Of a DNA stretch of 16,602 bases, positions 6,137 to 14,714 are shown piece by piece. The DNA is from Cyclobacteriaceae bacterium (lineage in GTDB: Bacteria; Bacteroidota; Bacteroidia; Cytophagales; Cyclobacteriaceae), in the NCBI GenBank assembly GCA_009885605.1, contig VFKK01000218.1, forward strand, positions 1-16,602, given 5' to 3'. The notes under the pieces are model-generated. The model was not told where the DNA came from. It did no database searches and saw only the letters and a program-made list of their open reading frames with translations. The translations under genes were made by a program, and so were the position numbers. Every line of letters begins with the position of its first letter. Positions within the stretch are counted from its first letter, which is position 1.

Positions 6137-6534
6137 ATTGGGATATAAGCTGAAGCGGGCAATTTTAGGCTACGAGAAATTAAAGGAATGGTGAAAACTT
6201 GGAAATTCCCCCTGACCACATTAGGTAAAACTACTTCGGAATGGTGAAATCAATTTTACAAAGATGGGTAAGAATAGAAGAAAGCATTCCAATTTTGTAT
6301 GCTTTTTACTCAAATTACAAGGTACCAATCAGGTGTAGGCACAACAACTGTAAGGATTAACGCTCAAACTCCTGTACTTCTATTTTTCACAACTGTATAA
6401 GTTTTAATTTTTTCTTTAATTTATGAGAAATCCAAAGCTTCGAACATGAAATCAGGCATGATGAAAATATCACCCATTGGATTATTATCCGTGAAATGAG
6501 ATTCCATTTGGCCTTTAAAAACCATTATACACAC
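6137..6534. other. Divergent intergenic region between hydrolase and serine hydrolase genes
   Basis: This AT-rich region of about 400 bases must hold the promoters of both divergent genes. A 12-base direct repeat, GGAATGGTGAAA, occurs at 6185-6196 and 6238-6249, 53 bases apart, upstream of the minus-strand hydrolase. I looked for the Bacteroidota promoter pattern (TTTG, about 20 bases, TAnnTTTG) and found no convincing match. The short open frame between 6496 and 6534 in phase with the next gene is considered untranslated leader. Confidence 0.5.
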
Positions 6535-8349
6535 ATGAAATATCCTCTGGTTCTTCTCCTTCTATTTTTCACGATTTCGTATTCATATGGCCAGAAAAAA
6601 TCTTCTCAAGACCGGTTTTCAGGTTTGGATGCTGAACTGGAAAAAGTGCTAGAAACTTGGAAAGCAGCTGGGTTTGCCGTTGCGGTGATCGAAAAAGACA
6701 AAATCATCTACTCCAAAGGCTTTGGATATCGGGATTATGAAAATAAAATTCCGGTAACACCAAACACGCTTTTTGCCATTGGGTCAAGCAGTAAGGCATT
6801 TACTTCTGGGCTTTTGGGGCTTTTGAGGGAAGAGAAAAAATTGTCTTTTGATGATAGTCCTATCAAACACATCCCCGAACTCAGGTTTTACAATAATGAA
6901 ATGAACAACCTGATTACCATCAAGGATTTGATGACTCATAGAACGGGACTCCCAAGGCATGACTTGAGTTGGTATTTTTTCACAACCCAATCGAGGGATT
7001 CTTTGATGCAACGCATCCAATATCAAGAACCTTTCGCCAAAGTCAGGGAAAAATGGTATTACAATAATTTCATGTTCTTGACCCAAGGAGTAATTGCAGA
7101 AAGGATTACAGGCAAGACCTGGGAAGAAAACATTAAGGAAAAGTTTTTTGATCCTTTGGAGATGAATACCAGCAATGCGGTAATTGAAGGCCTGAAAAAA
7201 GGAAATGATGTTTCCTTTGGCTATGAAGTAAAAAACGATTCCATCATCAAAAAAATGGAATACTACGACATAGCCGCCATGGGCCCTGCCGGGAGTATCA
7301 ACAGCAATGTCAATGAAATGTCCAATTGGTTGGTCACTTGGATCAATGGGGGAAAATTCAAAGGCAATCAAATACTGCCTGAAGCCTATGTCAAAGAAGC
7401 CATGAGTCCACAAATGATCATGGCAAACAGTATTCCTGACAAAGAATTTCCGGAATTGCATCTTAGTAACTATGGGTACGGCTGGATGGTCTCTTCCTAC
7501 AAAGGACATTACCGCGTGGAACATGGAGGGAATATCGATGGGTTCTCTGCAAATGCTGCCTTTTTCCCGATGGATAGTATCGGGATTGTGGTTTTGTCTA
7601 ATCAAAACGGTTCATCGATTCCTGGGATTGTTCGGAATATCATCAGTGATAGAATGTTGAAATTGGATAAAACCGATTGGAACAAGATCCAAAAAGAAAA
7701 AGCCGACGAAGCCAAAAAGCAGGCTGAAGCTGGTAAGGCACAATCCAGTTCCATTCAAAAAAAGGGTACTAAAACTTCTCACATTCTGGCAGAATTTACG
7801 GGAGATTATTTAAACCCAGGGTATGGAACCATAGACGTCCAGTTTGAAAAAGATTCCCTTTTTGCCACTACCCCTTATGAAAGAGTGTGGCTAAAACACT
7901 ACCACTACAATATCTTTTCCTTGGTGGGTTTGGAAAATGGAAAGGTTGATACCACTATGGTTTCACCTATGCAGTTCAATTTCAGGATCAATAATATGGG
8001 TGAGATTGCTTCCCTTTCCTTCAAGGCGGAACCTACAGTTGATGCCATAGAATTCAAGCGTAAACCCAAAGGAATCGAGGTAGACAAAGAAACTTTGGAA
8101 AAGTATGCAGGAGATTATGACCTAAGTGGACAGGTTGTAAAATTTTACCTGAAAGAGGGAAATGAAAATACGCTATTCCTTTTTGTACCAGGCCAACCGG
8201 AATATGACTTGTTGTCAATTGGCAAGGATAAGTTCACTCTTAAAATCGTGGAGGGATTTGTGATTGAGTTTCTAAAGGATGAAGAAGGGAATTTTAAAGA
8301 AGCCAAATTTATCCAACCAAATGGGGTATTTGTGGCCAAGAAAAAGTGA
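6535..8349 (+). CDS. Exported serine hydrolase, class C beta-lactamase/penicillin-binding-like, with C-terminal extension
   Basis: This 604-residue protein is a beta-lactamase-related serine hydrolase. Counting from the ATG at 6535, a signal peptide ends near SYG-Q (about residue 19). The frame is open to an earlier ATG at 6496, but that would put 13 polar residues before the signal, so 6535 is preferred. The active-site SxxK is SSSK (Ser84 and Lys87), the YxN motif is YYN (175-177), and the third motif is HGG (330-332). A Lys/Ala-rich linker near 380-410 leads to a C-terminal beta-rich region that fits the extra domain (DUF3471-like) common in such Bacteroidota proteins. The family includes D-amino peptidases, esterases and lactamases; nothing here supports antibiotic resistance. 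It is followed by a terminator-like hairpin. It is probably transcribed alone and acts in the periplasm. Confidence 0.87.
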   Translation: MKYPLVLLLLFFTISYSYGQKKSSQDRFSGLDAELEKVLETWKAAGFAVAVIEKDKIIYSKGFGYRDYENKIPVTPNTLFAIGSSSKAFTSGLLGLLREEKKLSFDDSPIKHIPELRFYNNEMNNLITIKDLMTHRTGLPRHDLSWYFFTTQSRDSLMQRIQYQEPFAKVREKWYYNNFMFLTQGVIAERITGKTWEENIKEKFFDPLEMNTSNAVIEGLKKGNDVSFGYEVKNDSIIKKMEYYDIAAMGPAGSINSNVNEMSNWLVTWINGGKFKGNQILPEAYVKEAMSPQMIMANSIPDKEFPELHLSNYGYGWMVSSYKGHYRVEHGGNIDGFSANAAFFPMDSIGIVVLSNQNGSSIPGIVRNIISDRMLKLDKTDWNKIQKEKADEAKKQAEAGKAQSSSIQKKGTKTSHILAEFTGDYLNPGYGTIDVQFEKDSLFATTPYERVWLKHYHYNIFSLVGLENGKVDTTMVSPMQFNFRINNMGEIASLSFKAEPTVDAIEFKRKPKGIEVDKETLEKYAGDYDLSGQVVKFYLKEGNENTLFLFVPGQPEYDLLSIGKDKFTLKIVEGFVIEFLKDEEGNFKEAKFIQPNGVFVAKKK

Positions 8350-8642
8350 AAGTTACCAATGGATCGGATCTGAGCTTGGCGCAAGGGCTTTGCATTTCGC
8401 AAAGGTCTTATTTAGGGGATTGTCCCGGCTATTTCCACGCAAAGCTCTCGTCCTTTTGAGGGAAGCCCAATGTATTTCCTCTTAACTCCGATCTGGACGG
8501 AGTCTAATTTTTTTGAGATAATTTTTCCAATAGACGTTTGGCTGGGTGTTGGTACTATCCCTCCATATCGTAGGAAAAACTTCCTCGATGAGTAAAATCC
8601 TATGATCCAAAGAAAACCCCTTAAAATATGTAAATTGACTAT
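8350..8642. other. Spacer between serine hydrolase and oligopeptidase genes
   Basis: These 293 bases contain a small hairpin CTTTGC-ATTTC-GCAAAG (8388-8404) and a terminator-like hairpin at 8485-8514. The remaining AT-rich part before 8643 should carry the oligopeptidase promoter, though no clear consensus was found. No credible gene is seen on either strand. Confidence 0.5.
8485..8514 (+). terminator. Possible terminator after the serine hydrolase gene
   Basis: ACTCCG (8485-8490) pairs with CGGAGT (8498-8503) around a seven-base loop, and a run of seven T residues follows at 8508-8514 after CTAA. The stem is short, and the four-base gap before the T-run weakens the call. It is about 135 bases after the stop. 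Confidence 0.4.
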
Positions 8643-10856
8643 ATGAACCCTCTGCCCATGAAAACGGAATCAATTATTTCCCCGCTATTAATTTTTTTAT
8701 CGATGAACCTATTTTTCTGCATCAACAGTATAGCACAAACTTACAACTATCCTCAAACTCCAAAACATCCTGTTGTAGACACCATTTTTGGCAAAGTGGT
8801 AATTGATGAATACCGGTGGCTAGAGGAATTAAACAGTCTAAAGGTTAAAAGTTGGCTGCTGAATCAGGCAGATTATACCACTAGTATCTTGGACAAGATA
8901 CCTGGAAGAGATTCTCTTTTTGAAGAATATAAAGAGTTAGATCAGATTATAAAAGAAGATATCCCTTATACTCCGCGCAGAGGTGGGGAAAGATATTTCT
9001 ACATGAAAATCTATCCAAACGAAACTTCACCTAGGCTATATTACAGGCATGGAAAAACAGGCGATGAAATCTTACTTTTTGATCCACTAGCATATACCAA
9101 AGGAGAGGTAAATAATTTTGGTTATAGATTTTTCCCAAGTAGAGACGGGAAAAAAGTAGCACTCCGAATTACTGAAAGAGGAAATTTTGACATAGCAACC
9201 ATAAAGATAATAGAGGTTGATAATAAAAAATTTCTTGCTGACAGTATCTATCCTGTGAATTCTTTCTATACATGGACACCAGACAGTAAAGGGATTCTAT
9301 ATGGTGCACTTCAAACAAGTGATCCACTTTCCACAAAATTATTTCAGGATAGCGAGATAAAATACCATGAGCTAGGGAATAATCAAGAAGCTGACAAAAC
9401 CATTATTTCAAGGGTCAACAATCCGTCACTTAATATTAAAGCTTTTGAACTTTTATCCCTGTCCTATTCTTCTGATCAACAATATCTTGTAGCTACCATG
9501 TGGGGCGGTGATCAGGATCAGAGAAGTTTTTTTGCCTCATCCGTTGACATTTTTAGCCCCCAAATCAACTGGAAACAATTAGCAAGAGCTGAAGATCAAA
9601 TTAGAGAGTCAATTATTTATAAGGATAAAATTTATCTACTTACGAGAAAAGATGCCCCCAATTTTAAGTTATTAGTTTCTCCTGTTGATGGATTTGACGT
9701 AAAAAAAGCAAAAACACTAATTCCTGAGAGTGATCAACCAATTACTTGGTTGCAGCTAAGCAAGGATTTTTTATTCATTCAAAAGACTGACGGAGTCAAT
9801 AGTTTAATTGACCAATACAATGTTGTGAATGAAAAAATACAACGAATAAATCTTCCTTATAGCGGTCTCGCCGGCGTAGTGACATATGATGGATGGGCGG
9901 ATGACAGTAATGTGGAGCTATATATTTCTTCTTGGAATCGACCCACTGAACAATTTGATTACGATCCCAAATCACAAGAAACAAATAGTAGCCCTTTTAA
10001 TGTCGCTAAAGTTTATCCTGGAATAAATGATCTTGTTGTGGAAGAAGTTGAAGTGAAAAGCCATGATGGCACAATGGTTCCTTTGTCGCTCATTTATCAC
10101 AAAAATGTCAGAAAAGATGGACAAAATATTGTGTTTATGACAGGCTATGGTTCATATGGGATTTCGTCATTGCCCAATTTTAATAGCATCTATCTACCAC
10201 TTTTAAATAAAGGAATTATTGTCGCTATTTCGCATCCAAGAGGGGGAGGTGAAAAAGGATATAGTTGGCATATGGGAGGTTTTAAAGCTACCAAACCCAA
10301 TACTTGGAAAGACTTTATTGCATGTGGAGAATACTTAATATCTGAAAACTATACATCTTCAAAGCATTTAATTGGTGAAGGTCTTAGCGCAGGTGGAATT
10401 ATGATAGGCAGGGCAATGACTGAACGTCCCCATTTATTTGCAGTTGCTATCAATAATGTCCCAGTTAGTAATCCCTTACGTGGAGAATATCGCCCCAATG
10501 GAAGAGTGGATGCCAATGAATTTGGTACTGAAAAAGATTCGGTAGAGGCAATGGGTTTGATAGAAATGGATGCATTTCTCCACATTAAGAAAGGTGAAAG
10601 TTATCCAGCGGTACTTGCTGTAGGGGGTGTTAATGATACTCGTGTACCAATATGGCAACCAGCGAAATTCATAGCTGGATTACAGGCAGCAAATATTTCT
10701 AACAAACCTATACTACTTAAAGTCAATTATGATAGTGGCCACGGCTTGGAAGAAAAATTCTTAGCTTATAAGAATGCAGCAAACCAATTTGCTTTTGCGC
10801 TCTGGCAGGCTGGACATAAGGATTTTCAGCCTGAACCAAATAAGTTATTAAAGTAA
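8643..10856 (+). CDS. Exported prolyl oligopeptidase-family serine peptidase (S9)
   Basis: This 737-residue protein is an S9-family peptidase with an N-terminal signal sequence (hydrophobic about 11-31, ending IAQ). An alternative start is the ATG at 8658. The propeller domain begins with the family signature YPQTPKHPVVDTIFGKVVIDEY RWLEE (from residue 36). The C-terminal alpha/beta-hydrolase domain (about 465-737) carries the triad: Ser582 in GLSAGG, Asp665 in GGVNDTRVPIWQPAKF and His700 in SGHG. The SAGG elbow and the DTRVPxWxPAK wording resemble oligopeptidase B more than classical prolyl oligopeptidase (SNGG), so cleavage after basic residues is as plausible as after proline. Length fits the family plus a signal. 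Two 60-base samples (9361-9420, 9901-9960) count 37% and 35% GC, well below the Rnf and GGT genes, suggesting a different history or relaxed composition. Confidence 0.9.
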   Translation: MNPLPMKTESIISPLLIFLSMNLFFCINSIAQTYNYPQTPKHPVVDTIFGKVVIDEYRWLEELNSLKVKSWLLNQADYTTSILDKIPGRDSLFEEYKELDQIIKEDIPYTPRRGGERYFYMKIYPNETSPRLYYRHGKTGDEILLFDPLAYTKGEVNNFGYRFFPSRDGKKVALRITERGNFDIATIKIIEVDNKKFLADSIYPVNSFYTWTPDSKGILYGALQTSDPLSTKLFQDSEIKYHELGNNQEADKTIISRVNNPSLNIKAFELLSLSYSSDQQYLVATMWGGDQDQRSFFASSVDIFSPQINWKQLARAEDQIRESIIYKDKIYLLTRKDAPNFKLLVSPVDGFDVKKAKTLIPESDQPITWLQLSKDFLFIQKTDGVNSLIDQYNVVNEKIQRINLPYSGLAGVVTYDGWADDSNVELYISSWNRPTEQFDYDPKSQETNSSPFNVAKVYPGINDLVVEEVEVKSHDGTMVPLSLIYHKNVRKDGQNIVFMTGYGSYGISSLPNFNSIYLPLLNKGIIVAISHPRGGGEKGYSWHMGGFKATKPNTWKDFIACGEYLISENYTSSKHLIGEGLSAGGIMIGRAMTERPHLFAVAINNVPVSNPLRGEYRPNGRVDANEFGTEKDSVEAMGLIEMDAFLHIKKGESYPAVLAVGGVNDTRVPIWQPAKFIAGLQAANISNKPILLKVNYDSGHGLEEKFLAYKNAANQFAFALWQAGHKDFQPEPNKLLK

Positions 10857-10860
10857 ATCT

Positions 10861-10893
10861 CAAAGGAAACCCCATGTCCTTTGTCTGATTTTT
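10861..10893 (+). terminator. Possible oligopeptidase terminator
   Basis: CAAAGGA (10861-10867) pairs perfectly with TCCTTTG (10877-10883) across a nine-base loop, and TCTGA then five T residues (10889-10893) follow. It begins five bases after the oligopeptidase stop codon, which is the expected place. The short T-run makes it a moderate call. Confidence 0.45.
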
Positions 10894-10968
10894 ACTCGAT
10901 CGGTTAGCTTGGAAAGAATTTTTTTTATCGTCCAGGCCTAAGGCATTTTGCAGAACTCTTGATTGGTC

Positions 10969-11004
10969 TTGTTTAACCAGCCATTGAAATGGCTGGTTAA
11001 ACAA
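10969..11004. repeat. Perfect 17-bp palindrome with two-base loop
   Basis: The left arm 10969-10985 (core GTTTAACCAGCCATT) is exactly complementary to the right arm 10988-11004 (core AATGGCTGGTTAAAC), leaving only GA in the loop. As RNA it would be a long uninterrupted hairpin. There is no direct T-run, so it is not a standard terminator by itself, although the adjacent 11011-11029 element has one. Confidence 0.8.
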
Positions 11005-11010
11005 TCGGTC

Positions 11011-11029
11011 ATGCCTACGGCATTTTTTT
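11011..11029 (+). terminator. Short hairpin with T-run, terminator-like or repeat
   Basis: ATGCC (11011-11015), loop TAC and GGCAT (11019-11023) form a five-pair stem, and T residues continue to 11029. It comes seven bases after the long palindrome. The same kind of ATGCC-TAC-GGCAT unit may be part of the intergenic repeat family, so it could be repeat-derived and not a dedicated terminator. Confidence 0.35.
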
Positions 11030-11095
11030 CCGGAAATATCCCAACCTACATTCCAGCGCCTCTCTAGATTTGTCCACTGGGAAATAATCTTTTTT

Positions 11096-11185
11096 AGTCC
11101 CGTAGGGACGACTCATATTATTGCTATAGGTTTCAACCTCTGGATTTAATGATGGCAATAGAATTTAGCAAAGTCCCGTAGGGAT
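11096..11185. repeat. Intergenic repeat, copy 2, with duplicated GTCCCGTAGGGA hairpins
   Basis: GTCCCGTAGGGAC at 11097-11109 and GTCCCGTAGGGAT at 11173-11185 are near-identical hairpins in direct orientation, flanking a middle part with GGTTTCAACCTCTGG (11129-11143) and a TATTGC/GCAATA inverted pair (11119-11124, 11155-11160). The middle part matches 4846-4860 at 14 of 15 positions, so this is a second copy of the family seen after rnfB. Confidence 0.6.
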
Positions 11186-11350
11186 GAACGATATACTTCC
11201 ACTTATCTAAGTATAGTTTATCAGCTCTGCAAACCAGCTTCCGCTCTGAGCGCAGCCTCCAACGAGAGCGGAGTCCCACGTCGACGTTCTATTCTCTTCA
11301 CTATCAGCTACTCCTGTTGTTTTTTTAGGTAAATATTTTCGCCTTGCACT

Positions 11351-14300
11351 TTAATCCATTTTTCTGTTTGGTGTGTAAGGTGCTCCTGCCTTTTCCAGCT
11401 TCAACTCAAACTCAGCCAATTCATTATAAAAGGCGGAAGCATCTTTCAAGTATTGATCAAACTCACTTTGTGCGATTTCAATATTTCGTATGTGTGTGGC
11501 TGTTGGAGGCTCTGTTGTACTCCAATGGCCATAAATCACGGTTCCTACCCTACTCATGATTGAAGGGGAAGTAGACTGATCCTTGCTTTGAAGCACCCTG
11601 TCTCCCATTAGTGTATTTGACAAATTAAATAAAGTGGCATTGAGCGCTGTCAATTGCGCAAATAGATCAGAAGTAGTATTTGGTGTTTTTGTCAATGCAG
11701 CCTTGATAAAACGAAGCTTATCACCGGCCTCACCCAATTGGCTGGCAGCACTTGAGCTCCTTCGGGAAAGATCACTGGTTTGCTTTTTAAAAGCCGCCAT
11801 CGCCTCATAATCATCATTTGTTGGATGAACAGCTTTAATATTAAAAACCTGCGCGTCTCCTTGTGGCTCCAGTTTCCCATTATTCATCACATAAAGATCC
11901 ACACTGTATTTTCCTGGCGCTACCAAAGGTCCTTGCGGATCGCTTACCCAAGGTGGTTGGAAAGCGGGAACGGTTAGATTGATAGGGTCGGGCGGAGACA
12001 GTCTCAAATCCCAACTTACCCTATGTAAGCCTGTTTTCGCTACTCCTTCAATCCAACGAATGGGTTCCCCGTTTTTATCCCGTACCAATAGCATTACACT
12101 TGGTTCCTCTGCAATAGCCTCCGCCCTCAATTGATCCCAGCCTGGGAAAGAAATACTGGTTTTTTGCTCGTTGAGGTTCTTTTCCAATTCTTTCCGTACT
12201 GCTTTTTCTGTTTTAGGAAGATCCTTTAAGTAATATGTAAATACTGCTCCGAAAGGCGGATTATCACTAACGAAACTGGTGGATCCCTGGGAAGGCATTC
12301 CTTTTGCCTGCATGAGTTCGTTCGGAACATACCACCAAGCATCTCTCACCGGCAATACCGAATTTGAATTGGCATTGGCCAATTTATTGATCTCCCTCAA
12401 AGGCGAGTAATCATCCAATACATAAATACCTCTCCCAAAACTTGCCCCTACCAAATCATTGTCTCTGGCATGAAGCGCGAGATCCCGGAAAGGAATTGTT
12501 GGAACTCCTGCATTTAGCTTGGTCCAATTAACTCCTTTATTCACTGAAAAATAAATACCGTACTCTGTTCCGATGAATAGTAAATTTTGATCTACATGGT
12601 CCTGTTTGATCACCCAAACAAGCGTATTGACAGGCAAGTCTCCTGCAATGGAACGCCAGGTTTTTCCTTTATCTGAACTAATGAAAACATATGAGGAATA
12701 ATCTCCCAATTGGTGCCCATCGGCTGCGGCAAACACCGTATTGATATCATGAGAAGAGGCTTCGATATTATTGATGAATGTCAGGGCAGGAACCTTGGGC
12801 AGGCTTCCAGATTTCCTCCAGTTTTGCCCATCATCTTCGCTCACATGGATCAGTCCATCATCCGAGCCGGTATACAGTAATCCTGCTTGAAGGGTTGATT
12901 CTGAAAGTGCGGTCAATGTGGCAAATTTCGACATGGCACCGTTGTCGAACAATGCGTCAATACTTGCTACACGGCCCATCATTTCCAGTTCATACCTGCC
13001 TAGGTTAGTGGTCAGGTCACCGCTGATCGCCTTCCATGAATTACCACGATCGGTACTTTTCCAAACTCTTTGAGATCCAAAATAGAGTGTTTTATGATCA
13101 TGGGGACTTACCTGTATCGGGCTATCCCAGTTCCATCTTTCAGGAGATTCATTGGGTTCCGGTTTTGGCTGAATATTCAATATTTCGCGGGTTGTTCTAT
13201 TGTGACGGTGTAATTCCCCTTCTTGAATTTCCATATACACAATATTCGGATCCTTCGGATCGAAAGCGACATCATAGCCATCGGCTCCCAATGGGACATA
13301 CCACTCCTGATTGCGCACACCCTCTACATTAGTGGTTCTGGAAGGACCCAACAAGGTTCCAAGATCTTGCGCTCCCACTACGACATTATAAAATGGCTCA
13401 GCATTATCGAGTCCTACCTTATAAAATTGCGAGATCGGAAGGTTAGGAAAGTGACGCCAGGTAGCTCCTTCATCAAAAGACTCATACAATCCTCCATCTG
13501 TTCCCCCAATCAAATGCTGTCCATTCGCCGGATCAATCCATAAGGCGTGGTTGTCGCTGTGTTTCGTTCTTCCGGTTTCGCCATAATTGAATGTCTTTCC
13601 ACCATCCCGGGTTACATTTATAAAGACATCCATCTGGTAAACCAGGTCAGGGTTGGTGGGTGAAGCTTCAATTTCCTGATAATAGTGGGGCCCGGTGCCC
13701 CCTGAAATATAGCTGTTGCGCTTTTGCCAGCTTTCCCCATTATCCGTGGATCGGTAGAATCCCTTATTTGCATTGTCTGCTTCTATGGTCGCATATACTA
13801 CTTGTGCATTTGCGGGAGTCACTGCCAAGCCAATTTTTCCCATGTCGCCTTGAGGCAATCCCACATTTATCCTTCTCCAACTCTCGCCTCCATCCATGGA
13901 TTTATAGATCCCGGATTTCGGACCTCCACCAAGAAGGGCCCAGGTTTTTCTTCTTCTTTGATAGGCTGCAGCATAGATCACATCAGGGTTTGATGGGTCA
14001 AATTCCGCATCGGTGACACCTGTATCGGGATCTAATTCAAGGACTAATTGCCAGCTCTTGCCCCCATCTTTGGTTTTATACACTCCACGTTCGCCTCCTG
14101 ATGACCATAATGGACCTTCAGCTGCTACATAGGCCACGTCAGAGTTTCTGGGGTCGATTAAAATTCTGCCGATATGCTCTGAATTTTTCAGTCCCATCTG
14201 CTGCCATGTGGCACCACCATCCATACTTTTATACACCCCATCTCCCCAACCTACATGCCGACCACTTACATTCTCGCCGGTACCTACCCATACCACTTCG

Positions 14301-14620
14301 GGATTGTTGGGATCCAAAGTCACTGTACCAATAGAGTAGGAGGCCTGCGCATCAAAAACCGGAGTCCAGGTAGTTCCACTGTTGGTAGTTTTCCACAAAC
14401 CTCCTGAGCCCACTGCCACATACCAAGTACTTCTATGGATAGGGTTTATGGCAATATCTGCAATTCTTCCACCCATTACTGCAGGGCCAATGCCCCTCAG
14501 CTCCAGCCCTTTGGCCACCACAGCGGCCAACTCCTTTTGATTGGATTGAGCCCAGGCAGGGAAATAATTTATTGAAAAGAGAAGAAGAGTTGTGAATAAA
14601 AGGGCAGCGGTTTTTTGCAT
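11351..14620 (-). CDS. Exported VPS10/sortilin-like Asp-box beta-propeller protein
   Basis: This 1089-residue protein has a signal peptide (about 1-24, ending AWA-Q) and a long series of Asp-box/BNR repeats of the S-x-D-x-G-x-x-W type. Eleven are readable, near residues 78, 132, 183, 241, 291, 337, 381, 522, 594, 648 and 692. Such proteins form one or two beta-propellers and are annotated in Bacteroidota as VPS10 or glycosyl-hydrolase-like secreted proteins; no glycosidase catalytic residues can be assigned here. From about residue 735 the repeats stop. A beta-rich region with a surface-protein look follows, and the last 150 residues look helical. No type IX secretion C-terminal domain is evident. 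The gene starts 94 bases after the GGT stop on the same strand and may be co-transcribed with it. Role unknown; binding of peptides or extracellular polymers is plausible. Confidence 0.85.
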   Translation of the reverse strand: MQKTAALLFTTLLLFSINYFPAWAQSNQKELAAVVAKGLELRGIGPAVMGGRIADIAINPIHRSTWYVAVGSGGLWKTTNSGTTWTPVFDAQASYSIGTVTLDPNNPEVVWVGTGENVSGRHVGWGDGVYKSMDGGATWQQMGLKNSEHIGRILIDPRNSDVAYVAAEGPLWSSGGERGVYKTKDGGKSWQLVLELDPDTGVTDAEFDPSNPDVIYAAAYQRRRKTWALLGGGPKSGIYKSMDGGESWRRINVGLPQGDMGKIGLAVTPANAQVVYATIEADNANKGFYRSTDNGESWQKRNSYISGGTGPHYYQEIEASPTNPDLVYQMDVFINVTRDGGKTFNYGETGRTKHSDNHALWIDPANGQHLIGGTDGGLYESFDEGATWRHFPNLPISQFYKVGLDNAEPFYNVVVGAQDLGTLLGPSRTTNVEGVRNQEWYVPLGADGYDVAFDPKDPNIVYMEIQEGELHRHNRTTREILNIQPKPEPNESPERWNWDSPIQVSPHDHKTLYFGSQRVWKSTDRGNSWKAISGDLTTNLGRYELEMMGRVASIDALFDNGAMSKFATLTALSESTLQAGLLYTGSDDGLIHVSEDDGQNWRKSGSLPKVPALTFINNIEASSHDINTVFAAADGHQLGDYSSYVFISSDKGKTWRSIAGDLPVNTLVWVIKQDHVDQNLLFIGTEYGIYFSVNKGVNWTKLNAGVPTIPFRDLALHARDNDLVGASFGRGIYVLDDYSPLREINKLANANSNSVLPVRDAWWYVPNELMQAKGMPSQGSTSFVSDNPPFGAVFTYYLKDLPKTEKAVRKELEKNLNEQKTSISFPGWDQLRAEAIAEEPSVMLLVRDKNGEPIRWIEGVAKTGLHRVSWDLRLSPPDPINLTVPAFQPPWVSDPQGPLVAPGKYSVDLYVMNNGKLEPQGDAQVFNIKAVHPTNDDYEAMAAFKKQTSDLSRRSSSAASQLGEAGDKLRFIKAALTKTPNTTSDLFAQLTALNATLFNLSNTLMGDRVLQSKDQSTSPSIMSRVGTVIYGHWSTTEPPTATHIRNIEIAQSEFDQYLKDASAFYNELAEFELKLEKAGAPYTPNRKMD

Positions 14621-14714
14621 AACAGATTCGGTTTAATCGAATAAAAAGGTACAAGAAAATTCATGTTCTTAGGAACCATTTGTTAAAATAGCGAATGAAA
14701 ACACTCTCGTTTCC

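Larger units (their letters stand above)
10857..11350. other. Repeat-rich convergent spacer
   Basis: This 494-base region lies between the convergent oligopeptidase (+) and VPS10 (-) genes. It contains a candidate terminator (10861-10893), a perfect 17-bp palindrome (10969-11004), an ATGCC-TAC-GGCAT hairpin followed by seven T residues (11011-11029), two GTCCCGTAGGGA[C/T] hairpins (11097-11109 and 11173-11185) and a CCGCTCT/AGAGCGG inverted repeat (11241-11271). No credible coding frame was seen. Confidence 0.6.

Noticed and set aside
6496..6534. Upstream ATG for the serine hydrolase
   Set aside because: It would place 13 polar and charged residues before a normal signal peptide; the ATG at 6535 fits better.
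6784..7605. 273-codon minus-strand open frame
   Set aside because: It lies wholly inside the serine hydrolase gene on the opposite strand; the sense frame has a full signal peptide and active-site motifs.
6535..8349. True beta-lactamase giving antibiotic resistance
   Set aside because: The SxxK/YxN/HxG set is shared by many esterases and peptidases, and the C-terminal extension and genome context do not suggest resistance.
11097..11185. CRISPR-like array from the two GTCCCGTAGGGA units
   Set aside because: There are only two short copies, the units are palindromic hairpins, and no regular spacers or cas genes are present.
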